Program-made: the position numbers and the translations under genes
Notes under the pieces: generated by a model
What the model was told of the DNA's origin: nothing
Seen by the model: only the letters and a program-made list of their open reading frames with translations
Database searches by the model: none
In this document: positions 39,281 through 48,822 of the stretch, piece after piece
Numbering within the stretch: position 1 is the stretch's first letter
Layout of the letters: the number at the start of each line of letters is the position of its first letter
Assembly (NCBI RefSeq): GCF_015637705.1
Contig: NZ_JADOBE010000002.1
Location: 417,454-481,453, forward strand
DNA length: 64,000 nt
Direction: 5' to 3'
Origin: Pseudomonas sp. N040
GTDB taxonomy: Bacteria; Pseudomonadota; Gammaproteobacteria; Pseudomonadales; Pseudomonadaceae

Positions 39281-40489
39281 TTACTCGCCGCTGTTTGCAC
39301 CGATCTTGTGCACCGACAGGTCGGCACCGTAATACTCTTCCTCCTGGCTGAGACGGATGCCCACCGCCTTTTTCAGCAGTCCGTAGACCAGGAAACCACC
39401 CGCCAGCGCCACCGCGATGCCCAGCGCGGTACCGATCAGCTGGCTGGCCAGGCTGACGCCGCCCATGCCGCCAAGGGCCTGGCTGCCGAAAATCCCGCAG
39501 GCGATGCCGCCCCAGGCACCGCACAGGCCGTGCAGCGGCCACACCCCGAGTACGTCATCGACCTTCCACTTGACCTGGGTCGCGGTGAACGCCCAGACAA
39601 ACAGGGCACCTGCGACGATGCCGGTGGCCAGCGCGCCCAGCGGGTGCATCACGTCGGAGCCGGCACACACCGCCACCAGCCCGGCCAGCGGGCCGTTGTG
39701 CAGGAAGCCCGGGTCGTTGCGCCCGATCAGCAGCGCGGTCACCGTGCCGCCGACCATGGCCATCAGCGAGTTGACCGCCACCAGGCCGCTGATGCTGCCC
39801 AGCGTCTGCGCACTCATCACGTTGAAGCCGAACCAGCCGACGATGAGGATCCACGAACCCAGCGCGAGGAATGGAATGTTCGATGGCGCGAAGGCCACCA
39901 GGCGCCCTTCGCGGTAACGGCCATCGCGCCGGCCGAGCAGGATCACCGCGCCCAGCGCCAGCCAGCCGCCCATCGCATGCACCACCACCGAGCCGGCGAA
40001 GTCATGGAAGGCAAAGCCGAAACGCCCGGTCAGCCAGGCCTGGAAGCCGAAGTTGCCGTTCCAGATCAGCCCCTCGAAGAACGGGTAGACGAACGCCACC
40101 AGCAACAGCGTGGCGCAGACTTGCGGACCGAAGCGTGCACGCTCGGCAATCCCGCCGGAAATGATCGCCGGGATCGCCGCGGCAAAGGTCAGCAGGAAGA
40201 AGAACTTGACCAGCGCATAGCCATTGCCGGCGGTCAGCACCGCCGCCGGTTCGAGGAAGGTCACCCCGTAGGCGATCCAGTAGCCGATGAAGAAATACGC
40301 CAGGGTCGAGACGGCGAAGTCGGTCAGAATCTTTGACAGCGCATTGACCTGATTCTTGTGACGCACCGTACCCACTTCAAGGAAGGCAAACCCGGCATGC
40401 ATGGCCAGCACCATGATGGCGCCGAGCAGGATAAACAGGGTATTGGAGCTGTGGACCAGGGTTTCCACGGCACTATTGAGGTTTTCCAT
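39281..40489 (-). CDS. amt: Ammonium transporter (Amt/Rh family)
   Basis: The 402-residue inner-membrane protein has about eleven transmembrane helices and the Amt signatures FAGSVVVHAMGGWLALGAVILLGRR (parts), the twin-histidine region (VVHAMGG and LHGLCGAWGG) and FFLLTFAAAIPAIISGGIAERARF. It moves ammonium into the cell. The ATG at 40489 starts the typical N-terminal periplasmic segment, although its ribosome-binding site is weak; no signal peptide is predicted. There is no glnK beside it, unlike the amtB-glnK pair, and an acidic tail (SQEEEYYGADLSVHKIGANSGE, shown in part) suggests a second Amt paralogue. Confidence 0.95.
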   Translation of the reverse strand: MENLNSAVETLVHSSNTLFILLGAIMVLAMHAGFAFLEVGTVRHKNQVNALSKILTDFAVSTLAYFFIGYWIAYGVTFLEPAAVLTAGNGYALVKFFFLLTFAAAIPAIISGGIAERARFGPQVCATLLLVAFVYPFFEGLIWNGNFGFQAWLTGRFGFAFHDFAGSVVVHAMGGWLALGAVILLGRRDGRYREGRLVAFAPSNIPFLALGSWILIVGWFGFNVMSAQTLGSISGLVAVNSLMAMVGGTVTALLIGRNDPGFLHNGPLAGLVAVCAGSDVMHPLGALATGIVAGALFVWAFTATQVKWKVDDVLGVWPLHGLCGAWGGIACGIFGSQALGGMGGVSLASQLIGTALGIAVALAGGFLVYGLLKKAVGIRLSQEEEYYGADLSVHKIGANSGE

Positions 40490-40844
40490 CGCTATGCAGG
40501 ACTCCGGCTGTCTGGAAATGCACCAAATTTGATCGCGACTCAAGCGAAACGCACCAACGAGAAGCATGAAGGTCGCGAATGAGCAGATTGCATGCGGTAT
40601 CAAACGCAGCCAAAGCACTGCGAGCAATCCGAACAACAAAATAACCGCTTTATTATCAAATACTTAAGCAACAACGGTGGTTACTGTTTGCGCTGCCGAC
40701 GCCCCAAATCAGGGCGGCCGGCACGCAAACGCACCACGACACTGCAAGCCCCGTACCAGTCCGCCCGGCCGCGGCCCTGTCTGCCGTGCCCCGGCTGTGT
40801 TCCAATCGGCAGTACTGGCCAACCTGCTGACGAGAGCCCCACCC
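40490..40844. other. Divergent intergenic region, amt-dgt
   Basis: This 355-base stretch has an AT-rich part (40631-40680) that probably holds promoters for amt and dgt. I found no sigma-54 site for amt, no gene and no repeat in it. Confidence 0.5.
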
Positions 40845-42176
40845 TTGGACTGGCAAACCCTGCTTACCCGCGAACGCCTCGGCAAATCCGTGCACAGCCC
40901 GGAAGAGCTGGGCCGCAGCCCGTTCCACAAGGATCACGACCGGATCATCTTCTCCGGCGCCTTCCGCCGCTTGGGGCGCAAGACCCAGGTGCATCCGGTG
41001 TCGAGCAACGACCACATCCACACGCGCCTGACCCACTCGCTGGAGGTCAGCTGTGTCGGCCGCTCGCTGGGCATGCGGGTTGGCGAAACCCTGCGCGACG
41101 ACCTGCCGGACTGGTGCAGCTCGGCCGACCTAGGGGTGATCGTGCAGTCGGCCTGCCTGGCCCACGACATCGGCAACCCGCCGTTCGGCCATTCCGGCGA
41201 GGATGCCATCCGCCACTGGTTCACGCAGGCCGCCGACAAGGGCTGGCTGGATGACATGAGTGACGCCGAACGCGGCGACTTTCTCAGCTTCGAGGGCAAT
41301 GCCCAGGGCTTTCGCGTGCTCACCCAGCTGGAATACCACCAGTTCGATGGCGGCACCCGGCTGACCTACGCGACCCTCGGCACCTACCTGAAATACCCCT
41401 GGACCGCCCGCCACGCCGACGCGCTGGGCTACAAGAAGCACAAGTTCGGCTGCTACCAGAGCGAACTGCCGCTGCTCGAGCAGATCGCCCGCAAGCTGCA
41501 ACTGCCGCTGCTCGAGGCGCAACGCTGGGCGCGCCATCCGCTGGTGTACCTGATGGAGGCGGCGGACGACATCTGCTACGGCCTGATCGACCTGGAGGAC
41601 GGCCTGGAAATGGAGCTGCTCGACTACCCCGAGGTCGAGGCCCTGCTGCTCGACCTGGTCGGAGACGACCTGCCCGAGACCTATCGCCAGCTCGGCCCGC
41701 AGGACTCGCGCCGGCGCAAGCTGGCAATCCTGCGCGGCAAGGCCATCGAGCACCTGACCAATGCCGCCGCCGAAGCCTTCGTCGAGCAGCAGGCCAGCCT
41801 GTTGCGCGGCGACCTGCGCGGCGACCTGGTCGAGCACATGCACGGCCCGGCGCAGCGCTGCGTGCAGCAGGCCAAGGGCCTGGCGCGGGAAAAGATCTTC
41901 CAGGACAAGCGCAAGACCCTGCACGAGATCGGCGCCTACACCACCCTGGAAATCCTGCTGAACAACTTCTGCGGTGCGGCGCTGGAGCAGCACGGCGGGC
42001 GCACCCCCTCGTTCAAGAACCAGCGCATCCTCGACCTGCTCGGCAACAGCGCACCGGACCCGCAGTGGCCGCTGTACCGCTCCTTCCTGCGCATGATCGA
42101 CTTCATCGCCGGCATGACCGACAGCTACGCCACCGAGATGGCCCGCGAAATGACCGGGCGTTCGAGTCCGGTGTGA
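40845..42176 (+). CDS. dgt: dGTP triphosphohydrolase-like protein
   Basis: An HD-domain enzyme that splits dGTP (or other dNTPs) into the nucleoside and triphosphate. The 443 residues show [20 protein letters not shown] and [17 protein letters not shown], which give the H...HD...D metal site, and [22 protein letters not shown] at 40845 is taken as the start because [14 protein letters not shown] matches the family beginning and GAGAG lies upstream; no ATG is suitably placed. A terminator follows at 42194. Confidence 0.93.
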   Translation: MDWQTLLTRERLGKSVHSPEELGRSPFHKDHDRIIFSGAFRRLGRKTQVHPVSSNDHIHTRLTHSLEVSCVGRSLGMRVGETLRDDLPDWCSSADLGVIVQSACLAHDIGNPPFGHSGEDAIRHWFTQAADKGWLDDMSDAERGDFLSFEGNAQGFRVLTQLEYHQFDGGTRLTYATLGTYLKYPWTARHADALGYKKHKFGCYQSELPLLEQIARKLQLPLLEAQRWARHPLVYLMEAADDICYGLIDLEDGLEMELLDYPEVEALLLDLVGDDLPETYRQLGPQDSRRRKLAILRGKAIEHLTNAAAEAFVEQQASLLRGDLRGDLVEHMHGPAQRCVQQAKGLAREKIFQDKRKTLHEIGAYTTLEILLNNFCGAALEQHGGRTPSFKNQRILDLLGNSAPDPQWPLYRSFLRMIDFIAGMTDSYATEMAREMTGRSSPV

Positions 42177-42193
42177 GCCAGCCCGGCCTGCAT

Positions 42194-42234
42194 GCAAAAA
42201 GGCCCGAACTCGCACGAGTCCGGGCCTTTTTTGC
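42194..42234. terminator. Bidirectional rho-independent terminator
   Basis: GCAAAAAGGCCCG (42194-42206) extends through ACTCG and pairs with CGAGT and CGGGCCTTTTTTGC (to 42234) with one mismatch. It lies between the convergent dgt and yggL genes. Confidence 0.92.
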
Positions 42235-42274
42235 GGCGCAGCCATTCAGCTGCAGCGGATGCTGCGACCGCGAA

Positions 42275-42613
42275 TCAGGCCTGGTTGATGGCGTTGTCCG
42301 GGTACCAGACGTCCATCAGCGGACTGATTTCGAAGCTGCTCAGCTCGCTGCGGCCTTTCAGCCAGGCCTCGACGGCGGCGCGCTGTTCGGCGCTGACCGA
42401 GCCGCGCTTGCCCAGGCAAACGAAACCGTAGTCATCGCCACCCACGTAGCCCAGGCCGTTGTCGGCGACCATGTCGATGAACTGGTCGAGGAACTCTTCG
42501 ATGGCCTCATCACTCAGATCATCGGGATAGTTGAGGTTGAGCTCGAAGCCCAGCTCCTGGAATTCATCGACACAGAGTTTCTTGCGCAGACGGCGGGAGC
42601 GATTGGTAGCCAT
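42275..42613 (-). CDS. yggL: YggL family protein (50S-associated, DUF469)
   Basis: The 112-residue protein has the DUF469/YggL pattern: RSRRLRKKLCVDEFQELGF at the basic N-terminus, LSDEAIEEFLDQFIDMVADNGLGYVGG, and LKGRSELSSFEISPLMDVWY at the end. YggL of E. coli binds the 50S ribosomal subunit; the role is unclear. AGGAA precedes the ATG at 42613. It is convergent with dgt and divergent from dacB. Confidence 0.93.
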   Translation of the reverse strand: MATNRSRRLRKKLCVDEFQELGFELNLNYPDDLSDEAIEEFLDQFIDMVADNGLGYVGGDDYGFVCLGKRGSVSAEQRAAVEAWLKGRSELSSFEISPLMDVWYPDNAINQA

Positions 42614-42741
42614 GGAAATTTCCTCTTGGATGCTGGATTCAACGATCAGGCCGGCACTTTACCAGCTTCGCTGCCCGCCTGCCCGCCGCGCTTGCCGCTA
42701 AATGTGTAGACGACAGGCAGGCCAGCCCGGAAGTCTTGGGG

Positions 42742-42747
42742 CATAAT
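42742..42747 (+). promoter_or_regulatory. Candidate -10 element of dacB
   Basis: CATAAT lies 41 bases before the dacB start in the context GGGGCATAATGCGCG. No convincing -35 hexamer was found 16-18 bases upstream. Confidence 0.35.
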
Positions 42748-42787
42748 GCGCGCCTTTTATTGAACCACCCAGCGGGAATCCATCCTC

Positions 42788-44251
42788 GTGAACAGCCTTT
42801 TCAACCTCTCCAGCCTTGCCCGCCCCCTGCGCCATCTGGCCCTGGTCTGCCTGCTGCTGCCCCTTGCCCTGCCGGCCAGCGCCAAGGAAAGCAGCACCCT
42901 GCCCGCCAGCGTGCAGAAGGCCTTGAGCGCCAACAAGATTGGCCGCGACTCGCTGGGCGTGATGCTGGTACCCATGAACGGCGGCGCCACCTCGACCGTG
43001 ATCAACCCCGACACGCCGATGAACCCGGCCTCGACCATGAAACTGATCACCACCTGGGCGGCGCTGGAACTGCTCGGCCCGACCTATCAGTGGAAAACCG
43101 AGTTCTACAGCGACGGCGTACTGCGCGACGGCGTGCTCAACGGCAACCTGTACCTGAAGGGTGGCGGCGATCCCAAGCTGAACATGGAAAAACTCTGGCT
43201 GCTGATGCGCGACCTGCGGGCCAACGGCGTGCACCAGATCACCGGCGACCTGGTGCTGGATCGCAGCTACCTGATCCAGCCCGTCCAGCCCGAGTTCAAG
43301 GACGATGGCGGCGACAAGAACAAAACCTTCCTGGTCGGCCCGGATTCGCTGCTGGTCAATCTGAAGGCGGTGCGTTTCATTGCCCGTGCCGATTCGGGCA
43401 AGGTCGAGGTGGCGGTCGAGCCGCCGATTGCCAATATCCGCATCGACAACCGCGTCAAGCTGCTGAAGGCGGCCAAGTGCCCGGGCTGGCCGGACGTGCG
43501 CTACAACCCGGTCAGCGAGTTCGACGGCATCACGGTGATCGTCAGCGGCAAGCTGAATGCCGGCTGCAGCTCGCAGACCTATATCTCGTTGTTCGATCAT
43601 CCCGCTTATGCCGCCGGTGCGGTACGCGCGATCTGGCAGGAACTGGGCGGCAAGATCCTCGGCAAGGATCGCCTCGGCGAGGTGCCGAAGCAGGCGCGCC
43701 TGCTGGTCCGCGCCTATTCGCCGGACCTGGTCGAGATCATTCGCGACATCAACAAGTACAGCAACAACACCATGGCCCAGCAGCTGTTCCTCAGCATCGG
43801 CGCGCAATTTCGCAGCGGCGCCGACCGCGACGACGCCCAGGCGGCGCAGCGGGTGATCAAGCAGCTCATGACGCGCAAGGGCATCACGCCCTCGGCGCTG
43901 GTGATGGAAAACGGCTCCGGCCTGTCGCGCAACGAACGCATCTCGGCGCGCGAGATGTCGCAGGTGCTGCAGGCGGCCTGGAACGGCCCCTACGCAGCGG
44001 AGTTCGCTTCCTCCCTGCCGCTGGTGGGGATGGACGGCACCATGCGCAAGCGCCTGCGCAATACCGCCCTGCGCGGCCAGGCGCATATCAAGACCGGCAC
44101 CCTGAATACCGTGCGCGCGATTGCCGGCTTCAGCCGTGACCGCAAGGGCCAGACCTGGGCCGTGGTGGCGCTGCTCAACGACCCGCGACCGTGGGGCGCC
44201 TCGGCGATTCTCGACCAGTTCCTGATCGACCTGTACAACCAGCCGAAGTAG
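42788..44251 (+). CDS. dacB: D-alanyl-D-alanine carboxypeptidase/endopeptidase (PBP4-type)
   Basis: A class C penicillin-binding protein that trims peptidoglycan cross-links in the periplasm. The 487-residue protein has a signal peptide (cleavage after LPASA), the active-site S82-TMK85, SNN at about 325 and the K435-TG triad, and the large domain inserted between the first and second motifs that marks the PBP4 type. It starts with GTG at 42788. In P. aeruginosa the same type of enzyme is linked to AmpC induction. No resistance gene is nearby. Confidence 0.96.
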   Translation: MNSLFNLSSLARPLRHLALVCLLLPLALPASAKESSTLPASVQKALSANKIGRDSLGVMLVPMNGGATSTVINPDTPMNPASTMKLITTWAALELLGPTYQWKTEFYSDGVLRDGVLNGNLYLKGGGDPKLNMEKLWLLMRDLRANGVHQITGDLVLDRSYLIQPVQPEFKDDGGDKNKTFLVGPDSLLVNLKAVRFIARADSGKVEVAVEPPIANIRIDNRVKLLKAAKCPGWPDVRYNPVSEFDGITVIVSGKLNAGCSSQTYISLFDHPAYAAGAVRAIWQELGGKILGKDRLGEVPKQARLLVRAYSPDLVEIIRDINKYSNNTMAQQLFLSIGAQFRSGADRDDAQAAQRVIKQLMTRKGITPSALVMENGSGLSRNERISAREMSQVLQAAWNGPYAAEFASSLPLVGMDGTMRKRLRNTALRGQAHIKTGTLNTVRAIAGFSRDRKGQTWAVVALLNDPRPWGASAILDQFLIDLYNQPK

Positions 44252-44475
44252 CCGTGGGCTGGCGGGGCGGCTTTCGCAACATCTCTGGATAACGACGGGT
44301 GTTGTTGAGCTGGCTCCGAGCAAGCGTGCCGCGCTTTCTCGGCACGGAACACAGTTTTTCACCCCGCCGGGCGCAACCAATACGCTGAGCCAACCGCGAT
44401 AAGCAGCCCGGCACTGGCCAATTTAACGGAAGCGGATTGCCAATCCCTGGCTAACGAACCCTCTCTACCCGCAAC

Positions 44476-45285
44476 TCAGCCCTTGGCCGCCTTCTCGCGC
44501 ATGCGCGTGGCCATCTGCGCCATCTCGTCGTACAGCGCCTGCGGATTCTGCTGCTTGAGCTTCCAGGCCATACGCCCCTGCTCGTGCGGCAGGATCATGA
44601 ACTCGCCGGCCGCCACCTGCTGGAAAATGTAATCGGCAATGAACTCGGCATTGATCGGCGAGGACTCCAGCAGCTTGCCGACCTGCGCTTTCATCTGCTG
44701 GTTCGGCCCGTGGAAGGAATCCATCAGGTTGGTCTGGAAGAATGACGGGCAGACCACATGCACGCCAATCTGCTCCTGGCGCAGCTCCGCCAGCAGGCTT
44801 TCCGAGAGGGCCACCACCCCGGCCTTGGCCACGTTGTAGTTGCTCATTGCCGGGCCCTGCATCAGCGCGGCCATCGAGGCGATGTTGATGATCTTGCCGT
44901 GGCTCTTCTGCAACAGCGGCAGGAAGGCCTTGCAGCCCTTGACCACGCCCATCAGGTTGATCGAGATCTGCCAGTCCCAGTCTTCCAGGGTCAGGTCGCT
45001 GAAGAAGCCACCGGAGGCGACACCGGCATTGTTGACGATCACGTCGATACCGCCCAGACGCTCTTCACAGGCCTGGGCAAAGGCGGTCAGCTGGCTGTAG
45101 TCGCGCACATCGCAGCGCAGGGTGAAACCGTCGCCGCCGACTTCACGCACCAGCCTGAGGGTTTCCGCCAGCCCGGCATCGTTGACATCCGACAGCGCCA
45201 GCTGCCAGCCCTCGCGCGCCCAGCGCAAGGCAATTTCGCGGCCCAGGCCGGAGCCTGCGCCTGTGATCATGATGCGGTTTTGCAT
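44476..45285 (-). CDS. Short-chain dehydrogenase/reductase (SDR)
   Basis: The 269-residue classical SDR has TGAGSGLG at residues 8-15, LSDV with an Asp after the second strand (NAD preference), NNAG, the catalytic serine in INIAS and the YNVAK Tyr-x3-Lys. The C-terminus is helical and basic (MAQMATRMREKAAKG). Its ATG at 45285 follows GAGG. It is isolated: 224 bases from dacB and 254 bases from the next gene, so the substrate cannot be guessed from context. Confidence 0.9.
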   Translation of the reverse strand: MQNRIMITGAGSGLGREIALRWAREGWQLALSDVNDAGLAETLRLVREVGGDGFTLRCDVRDYSQLTAFAQACEERLGGIDVIVNNAGVASGGFFSDLTLEDWDWQISINLMGVVKGCKAFLPLLQKSHGKIINIASMAALMQGPAMSNYNVAKAGVVALSESLLAELRQEQIGVHVVCPSFFQTNLMDSFHGPNQQMKAQVGKLLESSPINAEFIADYIFQQVAAGEFMILPHEQGRMAWKLKQQNPQALYDEMAQMATRMREKAAKG

Positions 45286-45539
45286 GGTGGTTCTGCCTCG
45301 GGTCACGGAATGATGGGCAGAGTGTAATCAAGGACGGTGGCGCACCGAGGGATCATCAGGCTGCTGAATGCCCGCGGCTAAGCCATGGGTACCAGGATGT
45401 GCTGGGCGGCTAGTGCATTGCCTGCGTCCATTAGCGCAGCCGCTGACACTGGTCTACTGTAGAGCGGCCACCTCCCCGCACCTCAATGACGCCAGACAAG
45501 TTGCACACTTTGCGTGGGCAACTGCTAAAGGAGCAAACA

Positions 45540-45926
45540 ATGAACGACGCCGACCGGGTCAAATACCTGCGCATCGCCCTGATTGCCGTAGGGCTTACCT
45601 TCACGTTCGGCATCTGGCCGCTGACCATCATCTGGCCCTCAGGCTGGTCGTGGCATGCCGAAGGGCGGTCGTACTACCTCGAGATGATTCTCGCCGTGTA
45701 CGCCACCCTGGGAATTTTCCTGCTGCTCGCCGCCCGCAACCCTCTGGCCAACCGCAGCCTGATCTGGTTTACCGTCTGGTCAAGCATTGTCCACGCCGCC
45801 GTCATGACGGTGCAATCGTTCGACGGCGGCCACAATATGGGACATCTATGGGGTGACGTGCTGGCGCTGTTCGGCGTGGCGGCGGTGCTTGCACTGCTGA
45901 TGCCGCGCGCCAACCCGGCGACGTAA
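45540..45926 (+). CDS. Small membrane protein (DUF6632-like)
   Basis: The 128-residue protein has four hydrophobic segments (about residues 9-28, 47-63, 73-90, 103-121) and is an inner-membrane protein. The HNMGHLWGDVLALFGVA segment in the last helix is conserved-looking and contains two histidines and an Asp. It resembles DUF6632 proteins, which have no known role; this match is by memory. AAAGGAG lies seven bases before the ATG at 45540. It converges on the SYLF gene with 12 bases between stops. Confidence 0.75.
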   Translation: MNDADRVKYLRIALIAVGLTFTFGIWPLTIIWPSGWSWHAEGRSYYLEMILAVYATLGIFLLLAARNPLANRSLIWFTVWSSIVHAAVMTVQSFDGGHNMGHLWGDVLALFGVAAVLALLMPRANPAT

Positions 45927-45938
45927 CTGACTGCACCA

Positions 45939-46502
45939 TCAGTCCGGCGTGTAGTCGAACTTCTGTCCGCCGATCGAGGCTTCGTACATCAGGCCACCCT
46001 TGGCCAGGGTGAACACCACCATGTCGTTGACCCAGCGCGCCACGCCCTTGGTCTCTCCCGCACCGGCCGAAGCACCCGTCGTGCCGGCTCCGGCGCTGGC
46101 ACCGTAGGTCAGGGCGACAGCGGTGGCGTCGGCGCCGAACTCGAAGCCACCCTTGGTGAAGGTGTCGTAGGCAGCCTTGGTCTTGAACAGGATCAACTGG
46201 CTGTAGACCTGGCCGCCAAGTTGCAGGCCGATGGTCACCTGGCCCATGTCGACGCTGCCCTTGCGCGCGCCGCCGGCATACACGCAACCTTCGCCATAGG
46301 CGCCGCCCAGGCCGATGCCGGCCTTGCCAATCGTTGGCAGTACGGCCATGCCATAGGACTCGGCGATGAATTTGCTGGTATCACCCAGGCCCTTGAACTG
46401 CTTGAGGGTGGCCTGGCACTCCTCGTTGCTGGCGGCAAAACCCGCCGAGGCAAACGTGACGGCGAGCAGCAACCCGCAGATGTGGATGAATTGCTTGAGC
46501 AT
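45939..46502 (-). CDS. Secreted SYLF/Ysc84-domain lipid-binding protein
   Basis: The 187-residue protein has a signal peptide (ending ASAGFA) and a SYLF domain: AESYGMAVLPTIGKAGIGLGGAYGEG, GQVTIGLQLGGQVYSQLILF, FGADATAVALTYGASAG and VFTLAKGGLMYEASIGG. SYLF domains bind phosphoinositide-like lipids in eukaryotes; bacterial secreted versions are of unknown function. AGGAGG lies five bases before the ATG at 46502. Its neighbours on the same strand upstream are unrelated. Confidence 0.85.
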   Translation of the reverse strand: MLKQFIHICGLLLAVTFASAGFAASNEECQATLKQFKGLGDTSKFIAESYGMAVLPTIGKAGIGLGGAYGEGCVYAGGARKGSVDMGQVTIGLQLGGQVYSQLILFKTKAAYDTFTKGGFEFGADATAVALTYGASAGAGTTGASAGAGETKGVARWVNDMVVFTLAKGGLMYEASIGGQKFDYTPD

Positions 46503-46622
46503 GACAACCTCCTGCAAGGACTGGACGAATGATCACCGCAGCGATCGACGGTGAGCTTCTGGCTGCAGCAGCACTTGCCAGAAAAGGATAGCAGAGGCAG
46601 CTCTGGCGCAACTGCAGTGGCG

Positions 46623-46676
46623 GCAGACTGCGCCGGACTTTGTGGCAACCCCGGGGCTCGGCCCCGGACCGTCTGC
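46623..46676. terminator. Hairpin downstream of the gluzincin-like gene
   Basis: CCGGGGC (46651-46657) pairs with GCCCCGG (46661-46667), loop TCG, inside the outer arms GCAGAC (46623-46628) and GTCTGC (46671-46676). On the minus strand it follows the 46724 stop by about 50 bases. No T run. Confidence 0.45.
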
Positions 46677-46723
46677 CCAGCAGGCGCTGCCCGGAGCAGG
46701 TGCCATCCCGCGCGGTTGGCGCC

Positions 46724-47965
46724 TTACTTCAACAAGCGTGTGTCGAGTACTGCCGAACTGCGCCCCAGGATATTTTCACTGATGTCGATGAAATCCTTGG
46801 TACTGGCTGTTTCCAGGCGCATCAGGCCGCGGGTGACATCGTCCAGCGAGCGCTGGTTGCCGGTCTGCTCGCGGATCTCCTGGTCGAGTTCCTGCAGCAG
46901 CAGGACAGCGCGGGCGGTGACTGGCCCGGAGGAGCTGGATCCACGCAGCGTTTTGACGCCCTTGGACCAGGTCTGCAGCTTGCTGCGGATCGCCTGATAG
47001 CGGTATTCGCTCATGCCCCCGGCGCGGCGCACCAGTTCGATGGCATAGAACTCGGCGAGGCCTTCGCTGATCCAGTCACTGTTGTCACGGTCACGGATCC
47101 GGGTAAACACGTGGGTCAGCTCGTGCACCAGCGAACTGGTGCCGTTCTCGCTGACCAGCGGGCGGGCGGCATGCATGAACAGGGAGTTGGGCGCGGACAG
47201 GCCGCCACGCCACATCGGATCATTGGCGCCGACCACCAGCAGCTTGGCCGGTTGGCGCTGAAACGCCTCCTGCGCCTGCGGCCAGACGAAGCTCAGCAGG
47301 GTGAGGATATCCATGCGCCGCATGCCTTCGCCGATCGGTGCGGCAACGCTGACACTGGCATCACCCAGCTGGTCGCGGCGACTGCCGATCTTGCCGGCGA
47401 TGATCCAGCCGGTCGGACGGTCGAACTTGCGTGACGGGTTGTTGATGCGGAAGCGGTTCTTGCCTACCCGCGGCCAGCCGGTTTCCACGCTTTTCCAGGT
47501 GGGCGGCAGTTCAAATTGCAGGTAGGTCTGCAGTTCGATGGTGCTTTCATGAACCACTTTCGCACTGGGAATCAGGTCGTCGCCGCGCAACAGCGCCCAG
47601 TCGGGAGTGATGCGCGCGTCGAAGCGGCCATTGTCGCGCGGATGATCGATCTTCACCCGGTAGCTCAACGCACCCTTGCCCGTGCCCTTGCCCGGGGTCC
47701 ACAACATCTGGCCGGCCTGTTCGCTGAGCGTGCCGGTGCCTTTGAAATCGCTGTAGTAACCCTTGTCACCGAGATCGAACAGCAGGCTGATGAGCGCCGC
47801 GTTCTCGGCCAGGCGCAGGCTTACTGCCGCCTCGCCGCTTTGCGGCAGGAAACTCACCTGGTACTCCAGGGTGACGCGCTGCTTCTTCTCGGCCAGGGCC
47901 GGATTGGCGAGGACGCTCAGGGCGAGCAGCAGCAGGGTCAGGCTTCGGAACAAAGGCATGGGCAC
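46724..47965 (-). CDS. Secreted gluzincin-like zinc protease
   Basis: The 413-residue protein has a Sec signal peptide (ending ANPALA) and, in its second half, HELTH at 281-285 with DWISEGLAEF at 297-306. The HExxH plus a downstream glutamate (Glu301) is the metal site of gluzincins such as M61 or M1 peptidases, and the N-terminal beta-rich part resembles their substrate-binding domain. It should be a periplasmic zinc protease. The upstream family-typical GAMEN motif of M1 is not seen, so M61-like is the better guess. It is a single gene on the minus strand followed by a hairpin. Confidence 0.75.
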   Translation of the reverse strand: MPMPLFRSLTLLLLALSVLANPALAEKKQRVTLEYQVSFLPQSGEAAVSLRLAENAALISLLFDLGDKGYYSDFKGTGTLSEQAGQMLWTPGKGTGKGALSYRVKIDHPRDNGRFDARITPDWALLRGDDLIPSAKVVHESTIELQTYLQFELPPTWKSVETGWPRVGKNRFRINNPSRKFDRPTGWIIAGKIGSRRDQLGDASVSVAAPIGEGMRRMDILTLLSFVWPQAQEAFQRQPAKLLVVGANDPMWRGGLSAPNSLFMHAARPLVSENGTSSLVHELTHVFTRIRDRDNSDWISEGLAEFYAIELVRRAGGMSEYRYQAIRSKLQTWSKGVKTLRGSSSSGPVTARAVLLLQELDQEIREQTGNQRSLDDVTRGLMRLETASTKDFIDISENILGRSSAVLDTRLLK

Positions 47966-48018
47966 GGCCTCAGGCAGAAAAATTCAAGTGGGCTGGATGA
48001 TACGCCGTCAGGCAACAT

Positions 48019-48468
48019 TCAGCCGGCGCGGAAGATCAGATGTTCTTCCCAGTCATCCTCGGCCACGCTGTCCTCGCTGAGCATGCGCCCGGCCTGGGAA
48101 ATGCCGGCAGCGTGCACCGCCTGGCGGTCGCCGCAAACCAGATGGTGCCAGGGCGGCAGGTCAACGCCCTCGCTGACCAGCCGGTAGGCGCAGGTCGGCG
48201 GCAGCCAGCGGAACTCTTCGGCCTGCCCCGGACTGAGCTGGATGCAGTCCGGCACGAACTGCCGCCGGTCCGGGTAGTTGGTGCAGCGACAGGTCTCGCG
48301 ATCCAGCAGTTTGCAGGCAATCCGCGTGTAGTAGACGCTGCCGTCATCCTCGTCCTCGAGCTTCTGCAGGCAGCACAGGCCGCAGCCGTCGCACAGCGAC
48401 TCCCACTCGTCCTGATCCAGCTCGGCGAGGGTCTTGCGCTTCCAGAAGGGTTCGACCTTGGCGGCCAT
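48019..48468 (-). CDS. ycgN: YcgN-type cysteine-cluster protein (UPF0260)
   Basis: The 149-residue protein has a CxxCxxCC cluster in [18 protein letters not shown] and further Cys at [14 protein letters not shown] and PTCAY, typical of the UPF0260/YcgN family, which probably binds a metal or Fe-S centre. The role is unknown. AGGTAA precedes the ATG. It lies with ycgL and rnd in the order seen in other pseudomonads. Confidence 0.95.
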   Translation of the reverse strand: MAAKVEPFWKRKTLAELDQDEWESLCDGCGLCCLQKLEDEDDGSVYYTRIACKLLDRETCRCTNYPDRRQFVPDCIQLSPGQAEEFRWLPPTCAYRLVSEGVDLPPWHHLVCGDRQAVHAAGISQAGRMLSEDSVAEDDWEEHLIFRAG

Positions 48469-48528
48469 GGTTGCTTACCTCGTTAGCGGCGGGGGCTCAC
48501 AATTCGCATTGTCCAGCAGGTGCCCGCC

Positions 48529-48822
48529 CTACAGCGGGTCGTTGCGGCGCAGCAGTTCTTCCGGCAGGTGCTCGATGTACTCGTCCTCGGCCGGCGGCAT
48601 CTGCAGGTGGTAGCCCTGGGCCTCGAGGTTTTCCAGGACCTTGTGGATGTCTTCCTGAGCCAGCTTGCGCTGCGGGCTGAGGACCAGGTCAAAGGCATGC
48701 CGGGGCGTGCCAAACACCGTCAGCAGCGCTTCCGGCACCCGCTTGAGGGCATCTTCCTTGAGCACATACAGGTACATGCCGTTCTTGCGCGAGCTGTGAT
48801 AGATCGAACAGATTCGTTTCAT
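48529..48822 (-). CDS. ycgL: YcgL-domain protein
   Basis: The 97-residue protein is the conserved YcgL type: [19 protein letters not shown] at the start and [20 protein letters not shown], then [24 protein letters not shown]. Its function is unknown. Its ATG overlaps the stop of rnd by 4 bases, so it is translationally coupled to RNase D. Confidence 0.95.
   Translation of the reverse strand: MKRICSIYHSSRKNGMYLYVLKEDALKRVPEALLTVFGTPRHAFDLVLSPQRKLAQEDIHKVLENLEAQGYHLQMPPAEDEYIEHLPEELLRRNDPL

Noticed and set aside
42698..44380. A 560-codon open frame on the minus strand opposite dacB
   Set aside because: dacB has its complete catalytic triad motifs; the antisense product has no recognisable domain.
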